Part shown: positions 1 through 8,606 of the stretch, one piece after another | How positions within the stretch are numbered: position 1 is the stretch's first letter | Layout: each line of letters begins with the position of its first letter | Notes under the pieces: generated by a model | What the model was told of the DNA's origin: nothing | What the model saw: only the letters and a program-made list of their open reading frames with translations | Database searches by the model: none | Program-made: the position numbers and the translations under genes | DNA from: Verrucomicrobiota bacterium | GTDB taxonomy: Bacteria; Verrucomicrobiota; Verrucomicrobiia; Limisphaerales; J093 | DNA: 64,000 nt | Direction of reading: 5' to 3' | Assembly: GCA_022710935.1 (NCBI GenBank) | Contig: JAKLFY010000020.1 | Coordinates: forward strand, 20,009 to 84,008

Positions 1-325
1 GGGACTCGCCACTGAGCCCGCGCAGTTCCGCCGTGAAATTGAGAAACCCGTAGACCGTCATGTCCGTGTATGCGGGGGCGTTCTCCGGCAGATAGCCGAT
101 CAGCCGCTTGGCGGGGATCGGGTCGCTGACCATGTCGAACCCGCCGACGCTGATGCGGCCCGCGGTGGGGGGGATGAAGCCCGTCACCATGCGCATGGTG
201 GTCGACTTGCCCGCGCCGTTGGGACCGAGGAATCCGAGCACTTCGCCCCGTTCGACGGTAAACGACACGTCGTTGACCGCCAGCTTCGAGCCGAAGGCCT
301 TGACCAGGTTGTGTACTTTAATCAT
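1..325 (-). CDS. ABC transporter ATP-binding protein (N-terminal part, runs off the window)
   Basis: Reading the minus strand from an ATG at 325 gives MIKVHNLVKAFGSKLAVNDV and an uninterrupted frame to the window edge. A Walker A motif GPNGAGKST lies at residues 34-42, in the spacing normal for ABC ATPases. The following segment (TGFIPPTAGRISVGGFD, then IGYLPENAPAY with the Q-loop position occupied by PEN) is typical of ATPases of the GldA/NosF/CcmA type that power multi-subunit exporters with separate permeases. A purine-rich GGAGAG precedes the ATG by about 8 bases. The signature motif, Walker B and any partner permease lie outside the window, so the substrate cannot be stated. Confidence 0.85.
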   Translation of the reverse strand, partial: MIKVHNLVKAFGSKLAVNDVSFTVERGEVLGFLGPNGAGKSTTMRMVTGFIPPTAGRISVGGFDMVSDPIPAKRLIGYLPENAPAYTDMTVYGFLNFTAELRGLSGES

Positions 326-567
326 GCATCACTCTCCACATCACAGGTTCGCGCCACGCGCGCGCTGAAGCCGGGCGGACCCGCACCAACACCCCCGCCC
401 GCGCAATTCCCGATTGCGCGAGACAGTTTTTTACACCCCGTGTCAAGTGCCAAGCCTCATTTCTGGCGTTTTAGACCATCCCGACCGAAAATGTTCAAAC
501 CCGGTATCCGATGCCCGTGCATGCCCGAGGCCGGTCGGCGCGCGTCCTGGACTCGAGGCCGGCCCCA

Positions 568-2343
568 TCACGGTTCGGCTCCGAGTTTGGACCGGACGCT
601 GTCGTTGGGCTCGACGTCGAGGGACTTGCGCCAGGCCTCCCGGGCCTCCGTGACTCGGCCCAGGGCGTTGTAGATGTCTCCCAGATGATCGAACAGCGTG
701 GCATCGGGTTTGGGCGAAAGCTGGATGGCCTTGAGCATCGGCTCGAGGGCGGCCTGGGGCTGTTTGAGCTGAAAGAGAACCCAGGCCAGACTGTCGAGAA
801 TGGCGGCGCTCTCCGGTTCGAGCGCCACGGCCTTCTCGATCATCCGGCGCGCCTCCTCGAGATTCATGCCCCGTTCGGCCCACATGTACCCGAGGTAGTT
901 GAGCACCTCGGCATTGTCCGCCGACAACTCGAGCGAACGCCGCAGGTTCTTCTCGGCTTCGGCAAAGTGGCGCTCGCCTTCCTCGTTCCGGCTCTGGGCG
1001 AAGGCCGCGTTGGCCATGCGCTCGTAGACCGACCCGAGCTGGAAGTAAAAGATGTGATTGAGGCGCGAAGGCTCCGACGCCCGGGCCTGGATTTCCGCCG
1101 AGGTGTAGTGCTTGAGCGCCTCGGTGTATTCCTTCCGGCCCGCCAGCGCCAACCCCGAGTAGAAGTCGACCAGGAAGTTTGCGCCGAACCTGGTCCGGGC
1201 CTGCGTGAGGGTGGCCAGGGCTTCGTCCGGTTCGCCCAGCACCAGCCGCATGGCCGCCAACTCGTAGTAGGCCGGCTCCAGATCCGCATCGAGCAGAATG
1301 GCCTTTGCGTAGGCATCCGCGGCTTCCGCATACCGCTTGTCCTCCGCGGCGATCGCCCCCAGGAGCAGGTGGGCTTTGGGCGCCGTCGGGGTGTCGTGCA
1401 GGATCGCTTTGAGCTGCACCGCCGCTTTCTCCTTGTTGCCTTCGGCCAGATAAAGCCGCACCAACTGCTCGCGAAGCAGTTGTCCGAAGGCCGGATTGCT
1501 GCCGGAGTGGCGTTCGAGCAGTTCCTCGTAGAGGGCGGCGGCGCGGGAGAGTTCGCCGACAGCCTTGTAGGTCTCCGCCATCCGTTGGAGCACCAGGGCC
1601 TGCGCCGGAGCCGATCGGGCCGCCTGCTCGAGCCACTTCAACACGCGCGTCCGCGCCTCATCGGACGGGATCGACTTGGATCGCCCGGCAAGCGCGACGA
1701 ATTCGGCCAGACCGACGAGCAGAGCCGGCGACGCGTTGGTGCGTCGGGCGGCTTCGTCGAGAACCTTGAGCGCCTCGGGGACCTGACGGGCGTTGAGATG
1801 AGCCTGGGCGAGTCCCTGGTAACCCATCAGCGATTCGGGGTCTTTTCTGACGGCGGATCGGAAGGCGGAGAGAGCGCTGTTGGTCTTGCCCTCCTGGGCC
1901 AGGGCCATCCCCAGCCAGCCATAGACCAAACCGGACGCCTCGGGCCGGGCTGCGCTGCGCGAGAGCAACTCGACCGCGCGGGCGGCCTGCTGCTGCTGGA
2001 GCCAGCGGTGCGCCAGCTCCATCACCAATTGTTCATTGGACGGATCGGCCGTCGCCGCGAGCGCGAATTGATCCAGCGCCTGGGCCGTTTCCCCGCGCAC
2101 ATCGTGCACGATCCCGGCCGCGAAATGCGCGTGGGCGTCAACGCGCTTCTTGAACTCCTCGGGCTCCGCCGGCGTCGACGCGGGCGGGATCGCCTCGGTT
2201 CCCCGGGCCGGATGCGGGCGGGGTGTTTTGGACGAGCGCCACCCTCGGGCGCAGCCGCCGGCGACGACACCCAGGGCGAGGGCGAGCAGAAGGAGCAGGG
2301 GCGGGGCCCCTTTGAGGCGCTTCGAGTGGTCTGGCCCGGGCAT
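568..2343 (-). CDS. Tetratricopeptide-repeat lipoprotein
   Basis: 591 residues. The N-terminus is a hydrophobic signal segment ending in VVAGGC, a plausible lipobox with Cys31 as the lipidated residue, followed by a Pro/Arg-rich linker. From about residue 60 to the end the protein is made of 34-residue TPR units (for example AYYELAAMRLVLGEPDEALA and LNYLGYMWAERGMNLEEARR). TPR solenoids mediate protein-protein contacts; an exported, membrane-tethered TPR protein of this size is common in Verrucomicrobia and is sometimes linked to envelope assembly, but nothing here identifies the partner. It lies downstream of purN, hisG and the small ribosomal protein on the same strand, about 80 bases after the latter, so it may share their transcript. 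Long open frames on both strands across this gene are GC-driven shadows. Confidence 0.88.
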   Translation of the reverse strand: MPGPDHSKRLKGAPPLLLLLALALGVVAGGCARGWRSSKTPRPHPARGTEAIPPASTPAEPEEFKKRVDAHAHFAAGIVHDVRGETAQALDQFALAATADPSNEQLVMELAHRWLQQQQAARAVELLSRSAARPEASGLVYGWLGMALAQEGKTNSALSAFRSAVRKDPESLMGYQGLAQAHLNARQVPEALKVLDEAARRTNASPALLVGLAEFVALAGRSKSIPSDEARTRVLKWLEQAARSAPAQALVLQRMAETYKAVGELSRAAALYEELLERHSGSNPAFGQLLREQLVRLYLAEGNKEKAAVQLKAILHDTPTAPKAHLLLGAIAAEDKRYAEAADAYAKAILLDADLEPAYYELAAMRLVLGEPDEALATLTQARTRFGANFLVDFYSGLALAGRKEYTEALKHYTSAEIQARASEPSRLNHIFYFQLGSVYERMANAAFAQSRNEEGERHFAEAEKNLRRSLELSADNAEVLNYLGYMWAERGMNLEEARRMIEKAVALEPESAAILDSLAWVLFQLKQPQAALEPMLKAIQLSPKPDATLFDHLGDIYNALGRVTEAREAWRKSLDVEPNDSVRSKLGAEP

Positions 2344-2423
2344 GAGCAGCGAGAGCGCAACGCACCCGTGAGGGGGGTGGCTGCGCCCTGTGATAGGAAT
2401 GCGATCCGACGGCGCCAGGCAGC

Positions 2424-2525
2424 TTATTTCTGCCAGGTGCGCTTCTTGTGACGATGCGCGCGCAGCTTCTTGCGCCGTTTGTGTTTATTGATCTTTGCTT
2501 TCCGCCGTTTCTTCAGTGAACCCAT
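2424..2525 (-). CDS. AURKAIP1/COX24-domain small ribosomal protein (bS22-like)
   Basis: A 33-residue frame from ATG at 2525 to TAA at 2424. It starts [20 protein letters not shown] and ends [10 protein letters not shown]; more than half the residues are Lys, Arg or His. The pattern (M-G-S-h-K-K-R-R-K-x-[KR]-[IM]-x-K-H-K-x-R-K) is that of the AURKAIP1/COX24 family, whose members are the C-terminal domain of mitochondrial mS38 and the short bacterial protein bS22 on the small ribosomal subunit. It follows hisG by 22 bases on the same strand and is probably co-transcribed. It is so short that standard gene callers with a 60-residue cut-off miss it. The family call is from recognition of the motif; ribosome binding is inferred. 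Confidence 0.85.
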   Translation of the reverse strand: MGSLKKRRKAKINKHKRRKKLRAHRHKKRTWQK

Positions 2526-2547
2526 AACAGTCGTTTGTTTCCGTTGC

Positions 2548-3450
2548 TCAGTATACCACCTTGTTCAATGGATATTCAATAATCCCTTCCGCACCCCCCG
2601 CCTTCAATCGGGGGATCAACTCGCGCACCACCCGCTCTTCGATCACGGTCTCGACGGCCACCCACCCTTCGTGGCTCAGGGCCGAGACGGTCGGATTGCG
2701 CAGGGCGGGCAGGGTGCGCAGCAATGAATCGAGGTTCTGGCGGGTGACGTTCATTTTCAGGCCCACCATCGCCTCGGCTTCGAGGGCCCCCCGGAGCAGC
2801 AAGGCCAGCGTCTCGATCTTGCTCCGCTTCCAGGTGTCCCGCCATGCGGCGTGATTGGCGATCAACCGCGGCGTCGACACCAACAGCGTGTCCACGATGC
2901 GCAGCTTGTTGGCCCGCAGCGACGCCCCCGTCTCCGTGATGTCCACGATCGCGTCGACCATCTCGTGCGCCTTGACCTCGGTCGCGCCCCACGAGAACTC
3001 GACCTGGGCCTTGACGCCGTGCCGGCGCAGATAGCGCTTGGTGAGATTGACGACCTCGGTCGCGATGCGGCGCCCTTCGAGATCCTTGACCGACCGGATC
3101 GGGGAAGCTTCCGGCACGGCCAGGACCCAGCGGGCCGACTGGCGGGTCGCCTTGCTGAACAGGAACTCCCCCACCTCGTGCACGCTCGACCCGTTCTCCT
3201 GGATCCAATCGTATCCCGTCAGGCCGGCATCCAAATGCCCATGCTCGACGTAACGGCTGACCTCCTGCGCACGGATAAACCGGATTTCGAGTTCGTCGTC
3301 GTCCACATAAGGAATGTACGAGCGGCTGCTCAGGGTGATGTTGTACCCCGCCTTGCCCATCTTCTCGATCGTGGCCGCTTGCAGGCTGCCCTTGGGCAGT
3401 CCCAATCGCAGTATCGGTTTCTTTGGCTGTCGCTTTTTGTCGCTCTTCAT
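2548..3450 (-). CDS. hisG: ATP phosphoribosyltransferase, long form (first step of histidine synthesis)
   Basis: 300 residues from ATG at 3450 ([20 protein letters not shown]). HisG joins ATP and PRPP to give N1-(5-phosphoribosyl)-ATP and is the feedback-inhibited entry point to histidine synthesis. Visible hallmarks are LGLPKGSLQ at the N-terminus, the DAGLTGYDW segment, and the PRPP-binding loop region [20 protein letters not shown]. The C-terminal ~80 residues (from about [13 protein letters not shown], ending EYPLNKVVY) form the ACT-like regulatory domain that marks the long form, which works without HisZ and binds histidine as inhibitor. The frame is open about 90 codons further upstream, but that stretch has no family similarity. 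No other his genes are in the window. purN lies upstream on the same strand. Confidence 0.95.
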   Translation of the reverse strand: MKSDKKRQPKKPILRLGLPKGSLQAATIEKMGKAGYNITLSSRSYIPYVDDDELEIRFIRAQEVSRYVEHGHLDAGLTGYDWIQENGSSVHEVGEFLFSKATRQSARWVLAVPEASPIRSVKDLEGRRIATEVVNLTKRYLRRHGVKAQVEFSWGATEVKAHEMVDAIVDITETGASLRANKLRIVDTLLVSTPRLIANHAAWRDTWKRSKIETLALLLRGALEAEAMVGLKMNVTRQNLDSLLRTLPALRNPTVSALSHEGWVAVETVIEERVVRELIPRLKAGGAEGIIEYPLNKVVY

Positions 3451-3538
3451 GAATACACAAACCACAAACGCCGGTCGGGACCGTTCTCCCCACGCCGGGG
3501 GTGCCCCGCCGCGTCCCGCGGTCCGGGCGCGCGGCCCG

Positions 3539-4165
3539 CTATTCCTCCAAGTTCGGCGCGCGGGCGCAAGCACCGAATGTGTCGGTGAGCCACCCGGCAA
3601 TGGCGGCGGGGTAGAGCCGATGCTCCACTTCCTGAATGCGCGCGTGCAGCCTCTCCGGCGTGTCGTCGCCCCGCACCAGGACCGGCGCCTGAGCCAGAAT
3701 CGGGCCCGTGTCGACGCCCGCGTCCACAAGGTGAACCGTGACTCCTGTCACCTTCACCCCGTGTTCGAGCGCCTGCTTCCAGGCTTCGAGACCGGGAAAG
3801 GCCGGCAGCAGAGACGGATGAATGTTGACAACCCGACCCGGAAAAGCGCCGAGAAAATCGCCTTTGAGAATGCGCATGAAACCGGCCAGCACAACCAGGT
3901 CCACGCCGGCTTCGTGCAGCGCCGCCACGTAGGCCCGCTCAGCCGCTTCATCCAGGCGCGTCCGGTAGCGCCCCGCTGCCAGGTGCTCGGCGCGAATGCC
4001 CCGCTCGCGCGCCCGATCGAGAATGCCCGCGCCCGGCACGTCGCTGAGCACAAGCTCGATCGTGGCCGGGACGCGCCCCGCGGCACAGGCGTCGGCAATC
4101 GCCACGAAGTTCGAGCCCTTGCCCGAACCCAAAACGCCCAATTTGAATCGCGTCGCCCGTGTCAT
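3539..4165 (-). CDS. purN: Phosphoribosylglycinamide formyltransferase (GART), purine synthesis
   Basis: 208 residues, the usual length. PurN transfers the formyl group of 10-formyl-tetrahydrofolate to glycinamide ribonucleotide in the third step of purine synthesis. The phosphate-binding loop GSGKGSNF is at residues 13-20. The catalytic triad is recognisable: Asn114 and His116 in [12 protein letters not shown] and Asp152 in DAGVDTGP. The folate-binding region (LAGFMRIL) is also present. It lies 88 bases upstream of hisG on the same strand; the two pathways share the AICAR and PRPP nodes. The divergent region upstream contains a dispersed repeat before the Fur-family gene. Confidence 0.95.
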   Translation of the reverse strand: MTRATRFKLGVLGSGKGSNFVAIADACAAGRVPATIELVLSDVPGAGILDRARERGIRAEHLAAGRYRTRLDEAAERAYVAALHEAGVDLVVLAGFMRILKGDFLGAFPGRVVNIHPSLLPAFPGLEAWKQALEHGVKVTGVTVHLVDAGVDTGPILAQAPVLVRGDDTPERLHARIQEVEHRLYPAAIAGWLTDTFGACARAPNLEE

Positions 4166-4267
4166 GCGGACGCCTTGGTATCAAAGCCCCGCCCTAAAAC
4201 AAGCCCGAAACCGCCGTCGGGCCCGCGCCGGACGCCTGACGGAATGACGCCAACCCGCATGTTACTG

Positions 4268-4420
4268 GCGAGGCTTCGCCTCAGACCTGCGAGGCTTGTG
4301 AACGACTCGTGGCCGCTGGGTGGCAACCACGATCACCGGCGCCCGACGCCTCGCTAAGTGGCCCCGCTGCACGGCTCAAAAACTTGACTCATTCAGTACG
4401 AATTCTGAAAAGGAAGTCAC
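4268..4420. repeat. 153-bp dispersed repeat, copy A
   Basis: This interval aligns without gaps to 21303-21455, with 14 mismatches by my count (about 91% identity). It opens with GCGAGGC and carries GCCTCGC about 80 bases later, so the first half can fold on itself. It contains a small GTGGCAACCAC palindrome, and its last ~37 bases are bounded by TGACT and AGTCA with an inner TTCAG/CTGAA pair. It lies in the divergent spacer between purN (minus) and the Fur-family gene (plus). One frame reads RLRLRPARLVNDSWPLGGNH in both copies, but I regard it as non-coding. Confidence 0.85.
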
Positions 4421-4549
4421 TTCAGTCCGGATTTCCCACCACTTGAAGGAGTCATCTGAGATCCGGTTGTGAGACTCCGCGCAGCTTTGCGACACATCCG
4501 GGCTAAAGCCTTGGATCGCTGCCTCCGCTCTGCTAGTGTCGGGCGTTCG

Positions 4550-5053
4550 ATGAAAACACAACGACACGGCTGCTCCGTTCACCAAACGCTTCCTTCGCAA
4601 TGGAAAGAGCGGATCCGAGGACAGGCGGGTCGCGTGACCCGGTCGCGTCAAGTCATCCTGGATGCTCTGGTGCGGCTGCGGTGCCCCTCGACACCCAAAG
4701 AAATCGCCGAGGCCGTCGGCACCCGCGCGTGCGACCTGGCCACCGTCTACCGTTGCATGACACTCTTCGAGGAGATGGGCCTGGTCCACCGCATCGACTT
4801 CGGAGACGGCCTGGCGCGATTCGAAATCGCCGATGATGACCCCACGGGCCATCAGCACCACCACCTGCTCTGCCGCCAATGCAATCGCATCGTCAAGCTC
4901 GACGGCTGCGTGCTCGGCGAAGTCGAATCCGCCCTGGCCCGCCGCTATGGCTTCGTCGAGATCAAACACCGCCTCGAATTCTTCGGGGTCTGTCCGGATT
5001 GTCAGCACGCGGGCAGGGGGGCGGCTTCGCAGGCCCGGAAGCGAGCGTCCTGA
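4550..5053 (+). CDS. Fur-family metalloregulator, probably zinc-sensing (Zur-like)
   Basis: 167 residues from ATG 4550 (MKTQRHGCSVHQT); the frame is open further upstream but only this part fits the family. The N-terminal winged helix contains VTRSRQVILDALVRL and the recognition-helix region DLATVYRCMTLFEEMGLVHR. The dimerisation half has the HQHHH metal ligands (His101-His105) and two CxxC pairs, Cys108/Cys111 (CRQC) and Cys148/Cys151 (CPDC), that bind the structural zinc. It is followed on the same strand by a secreted Cys-containing protein, a prepilin-like protein, a ZIP transporter and a GHxHxNW surface protein. That neighbourhood favours zinc rather than iron as the signal; this is inference. 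An AT-rich palindrome about 70 bases after the stop codon (5123-5137) could be its operator. Confidence 0.88.
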   Translation: MKTQRHGCSVHQTLPSQWKERIRGQAGRVTRSRQVILDALVRLRCPSTPKEIAEAVGTRACDLATVYRCMTLFEEMGLVHRIDFGDGLARFEIADDDPTGHQHHHLLCRQCNRIVKLDGCVLGEVESALARRYGFVEIKHRLEFFGVCPDCQHAGRGAASQARKRAS

Positions 5054-5122
5054 ACCGCCGGAACCGCCGAGAGAATTCGCCGAGAGAATTCGCTTGCGCC
5101 CGGCCCGGTTTGGTGGGATTAA

Positions 5123-5137
5123 TGCAATCGTTTTGCA
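5123..5137. promoter_or_regulatory. Candidate Fur/Zur-type operator palindrome
   Basis: TGCAA-TCGTT-TTGCA is a perfect 5-5-5 inverted repeat inside an AT-rich island (GGATTAATGCAATCGTTTTG) in a GC-rich spacer. It lies just before the likely start of the small protein gene and downstream of the Fur-like gene. Fur-family operators are typically AT-rich dyads, but this does not match a consensus I know for this phylum, so the assignment is from position and symmetry only. Confidence 0.35.
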
Positions 5138-5141
5138 ACAA

Positions 5142-5528
5142 GTGCGAACAGATTTTGGCGGCGCAACCGCCCGGCGCTCGGGGCGGAAACCGCGGAGGCC
5201 GCGGACGCCCGCCCTCGGCTCCCTCGGGTCGCCGCGGGCGCAGAGATGGACCGCCGTTGCCGCGCTTGCGGCTTTCCTCTTCGTCACGCTCCTGACCTGC
5301 TGGCCCGCGCTGCACGCGGTTTACCACGGCGATGATGCGGGCTCGGAGAGCTACCCGTGCGTCGTGACCCTGCTGGCGAAAGGCCAGGTCCTGGCCGGCG
5401 ATTTTTCCCCCGTGGTGCTTCCTCCCCCCGCGGTGTCCTTCGGGGAACCGGTCGCACCGCCTGCGGTTTGTTGCGCGGGTGACGTCCGGCTGTCGCCCAC
5501 CCGCGCCCCGCCCGCCTGCTCCGCATAA
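5142..5528 (+). CDS. Small exported Cys-containing protein of unknown function, zinc-module neighbour
   Basis: About 128 residues if started at GTG 5142; no in-frame ATG fits, so the start is uncertain. After a basic N-terminus ([14 protein letters not shown]) there is one hydrophobic export segment, [20 protein letters not shown]. It is followed by [20 protein letters not shown] and a Pro-rich tail with three more cysteines ([14 protein letters not shown]). The layout (signal segment, LHxxxH-like motif, [11 protein letters not shown]) resembles short secreted proteins I associate with metal-transport operons in Verrucomicrobia, but I cannot name a family. The candidate operator ends five bases before this start. 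Function unknown. Confidence 0.5.
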   Translation: MRTDFGGATARRSGRKPRRPRTPALGSLGSPRAQRWTAVAALAAFLFVTLLTCWPALHAVYHGDDAGSESYPCVVTLLAKGQVLAGDFSPVVLPPPAVSFGEPVAPPAVCCAGDVRLSPTRAPPACSA

Positions 5529-5689
5529 GTCCGATACGGCCTCGACGTGCTCTCCTGCCGGCGGTGTGCCCTGAAGGGGGCGCTGTCCTGATGTGCTCCG
5601 AGGATCTCCCCGATCGAAGTTCCTGGTGGGGCTCGCCTGTTGCCCTGCGCCGCGTGTCGGCGGCGCGCAAAAACAGGCGCTGGAAATCC

Positions 5690-6373
<684 letters not shown>

Positions 6374-6430
6374 ACGGGAAACACGAGCCGGCGGACCATG
6401 ATTTCGCTGACCCATCACCTTAAGGATACC

Positions 6431-7414
6431 ATGCATGATTCTTCCCTCCTGATGCTCGGGCTTTACGCCGGCATCGCGTTCCTCGTCTCGCTGGCGGGCG
6501 GCAGCCTGCCGTCGTTGGTCCGTCTCACGCACACTCGCCTGCAAACCGCCCTCGGCTTCATCGCGGGCCTTATGCTCGGCATGGCGTTGCTTCACCTCAT
6601 CCCGCACGCCGCCGAGGGGACGCATTCGGTTGAACGCGCCGGGGCCTGGGCGCTGGGCGGCTTTCTGGTGATGTTCTTTCTTCAGCGTGTCTTCCACCAT
6701 CATCAGCATGGAGTGCCCGGCGATCCTGCATCCGGTCCGACGCCTGCGGACTGCTGCGGCCAGGCCCACTCGGCCAACACGACATCCGACATCCCGCGCG
6801 TCCCGGCGCGGCGGGTTTCATGGATCGCCGTCGCGCTGGGCATGACATTCCACTCGATCATCGACGGACTCGCGTTGGCGGCAGCGGTTATGGCCGAGTC
6901 GCACGCCTTGGTGGGACTGGTGGGATTGGGAACCGCTCTGGCCGTCGTTCTGCACAAGCCCTTCGACGCCCTGTCGGTTTTGACCCTCATGAAGGCGGGC
7001 GGCTGCGGGTCCAGGTCACGCTGGGTCATGAACGTGGGGATCGCCCTGGTGACGCCGCTGGGGGCGGCCCTGGGTTTCATGGGCCTCGGGTCGGTGGCGG
7101 AGGCCAACCAGGAAGTCCTGGGCTGCGCCCTGGGCTTCTGCGCCGGCGGCTTCCTGTGCATCGCTTCGAGCGATCTGCTGCCCGAACTGCACTTCCATTC
7201 GCATGATCGCCTGCGTCTTTCCCTGGCGCTGCTGGCGGGCGTGGCCGTGACGGTGCTTGCCGGCGCTTTCCATGGGCACGATCACGATCACGGCCATGAC
7301 CAAGGGCCTGCCCACAGTCAGGGCCACAGTCACGACCACGGGGATGGCCACAGTCACGACCACGGCGAAGACCATCAGCACTCGCATTCAGACACCCACT
7401 CGACCACACCATGA
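6431..7414 (+). CDS. ZIP-family divalent metal (zinc) transporter with His-rich C-terminus
   Basis: 327 residues from ATG 6431, which has AAGGA a few bases upstream (AAGGATACCATG); an earlier in-frame Met at 6398 lacks this. ZIP proteins import zinc and related metals into the cytoplasm. There are about eight hydrophobic helices. The metal-transport helices carry FHSIIDGLALAAAV (TM4) and LHKPFDALSVLTL (TM5, the HKxPE-like motif with Asp in place of Glu). A His loop (HHHQHG) lies between TM3 and TM4. The C-terminus, about 45 residues, is a run of HDHGHD-type repeats that should bind zinc. The stop codon overlaps the next start (ATGA), implying translational coupling with the surface protein. 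Confidence 0.92.
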   Translation: MHDSSLLMLGLYAGIAFLVSLAGGSLPSLVRLTHTRLQTALGFIAGLMLGMALLHLIPHAAEGTHSVERAGAWALGGFLVMFFLQRVFHHHQHGVPGDPASGPTPADCCGQAHSANTTSDIPRVPARRVSWIAVALGMTFHSIIDGLALAAAVMAESHALVGLVGLGTALAVVLHKPFDALSVLTLMKAGGCGSRSRWVMNVGIALVTPLGAALGFMGLGSVAEANQEVLGCALGFCAGGFLCIASSDLLPELHFHSHDRLRLSLALLAGVAVTVLAGAFHGHDHDHGHDQGPAHSQGHSHDHGDGHSHDHGEDHQHSHSDTHSTTP

Positions 7415-8451
7415 AAACGCATCGCCTCTCCGTTTCGTTGTTCCTGGCTCTGGCCCTGGCCGGGGCGCCCCGCCTGCGGGCCCAATGTCACGTCTTTACC
7501 CACGAACACGTGGATCTGCTGTCCGTTCGATGGAATGCAGGCGGCGCCGCGCTGAGTTTGATGGCATCCGACGATCACCACGGCGCGCTCTACGCCAGCA
7601 ACCAGTGCGTCGTGGTCTGTCCCGAGTCGATGAGATTTACCCTGCCGGCCGGCACGCCGCTGGGCAACGAGGGCGAGCCGCTCTGGATCCTGCCCCAGAA
7701 TCCCTATGCCGGCGCGCCCCACCTGGGCGTTTCCGCGGAAGGCGTCCCCCCCGGCACCTTCAATGATCCGCTCAGCATCGAGCTCAAGCGTCTCGAGGGC
7801 CCGGGCCATCTTCTCGTCTGGCAGGCCAGCGGCACTGGCGACATCGCCATCAGGATGGACACGCGCGACGGCATCGGCGCCACCGACACGCTGACGCCGT
7901 TTGTGGGCGGGCATGAGCATTACAACTGGGGGTTCACGACCAGCGGCGTGTACCGCGCCTATTTCCAGGCCAGTGCACGCCGCCTCGACCAGAGCACGAA
8001 CATCGTCTCGCCCGAGACGCCCTTCACGTTCCACGTCCTGCCGCTGAAACCCTTCGAGCACTGGACGGCGACCAACTGGCCGTGCGAATGCGATCTGGCC
8101 ATTATCGCGCCCGGCGCGGACCCTGACACCGACTCCGGTGTCAACGCGGTCGAATACGTCCTTGGCACCGATCCTCGGGTCGCGACCTTGAGTGCCTGGC
8201 CCACGGGGGGCCTCGTGACTGCCGACGGCCTGACGTACGGCGCGCTGACCTACACGCGCGACAAGGCGGCGACAGATGTCTCGTATGACGTGGTGGCTGC
8301 ATCGAGCCTGACCTGGGCCGATTGGCAGACGCTCACCACCGTGCACGAGAGGGTGGACCTTGGCTCGACCGAGCGTGTCACCGTGCGGGACAGCGTGCCC
8401 ATCGGCAGCGGATTTCAGCGGTTCTACAGGCTCTGTGTGCGGTTGAACTAG
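7411..8451 (+). CDS. Secreted surface protein with TIGR03769-like GHxHxNW domain (choice-of-anchor M type)
   Basis: 346 residues; start ATG 7411 overlaps the ZIP stop by 4 bases. A signal peptide (LSVSLFLALALAGAPRLRAQ) is followed by HVFTHEHVDL and a beta-rich body. Residues about 165-187 read GGHEHYNWGFTTSGVYRA, matching the GHxHxNWxFxxxGxY signature of the surface-anchored repeat domain that in actinobacteria is encoded beside metal ABC transporters. Here the partner is a ZIP transporter, so a role in capturing or delivering zinc at the surface is plausible. The last ~60 residues (WADWQTL to GFQRFYRLCVRLN) belong to the C-terminal domain shared with other secreted proteins in this window. 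Confidence 0.8.
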   Translation: MKTHRLSVSLFLALALAGAPRLRAQCHVFTHEHVDLLSVRWNAGGAALSLMASDDHHGALYASNQCVVVCPESMRFTLPAGTPLGNEGEPLWILPQNPYAGAPHLGVSAEGVPPGTFNDPLSIELKRLEGPGHLLVWQASGTGDIAIRMDTRDGIGATDTLTPFVGGHEHYNWGFTTSGVYRAYFQASARRLDQSTNIVSPETPFTFHVLPLKPFEHWTATNWPCECDLAIIAPGADPDTDSGVNAVEYVLGTDPRVATLSAWPTGGLVTADGLTYGALTYTRDKAATDVSYDVVAASSLTWADWQTLTTVHERVDLGSTERVTVRDSVPIGSGFQRFYRLCVRLN

Positions 8452-8606
8452 GCGCGCGCGACGCGCTCGCGCGAGGTCTCGACCGACGTTGTCCATCGAG
8501 CGCGCGCGGGTATTTCGTTGACGCCCCTCCGGCGCGCCCTACTGTGTCTTCAGAAGACATGCCCATGATCGGCAGAGCCGCAACAACAACACACCACACG
8601 GATCCC

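Noticed and set aside
511..2451. Long open frame (plus) antisense to the TPR lipoprotein
   Set aside because: It mirrors the TPR gene codon for codon in a GC-rich region and has no family similarity.
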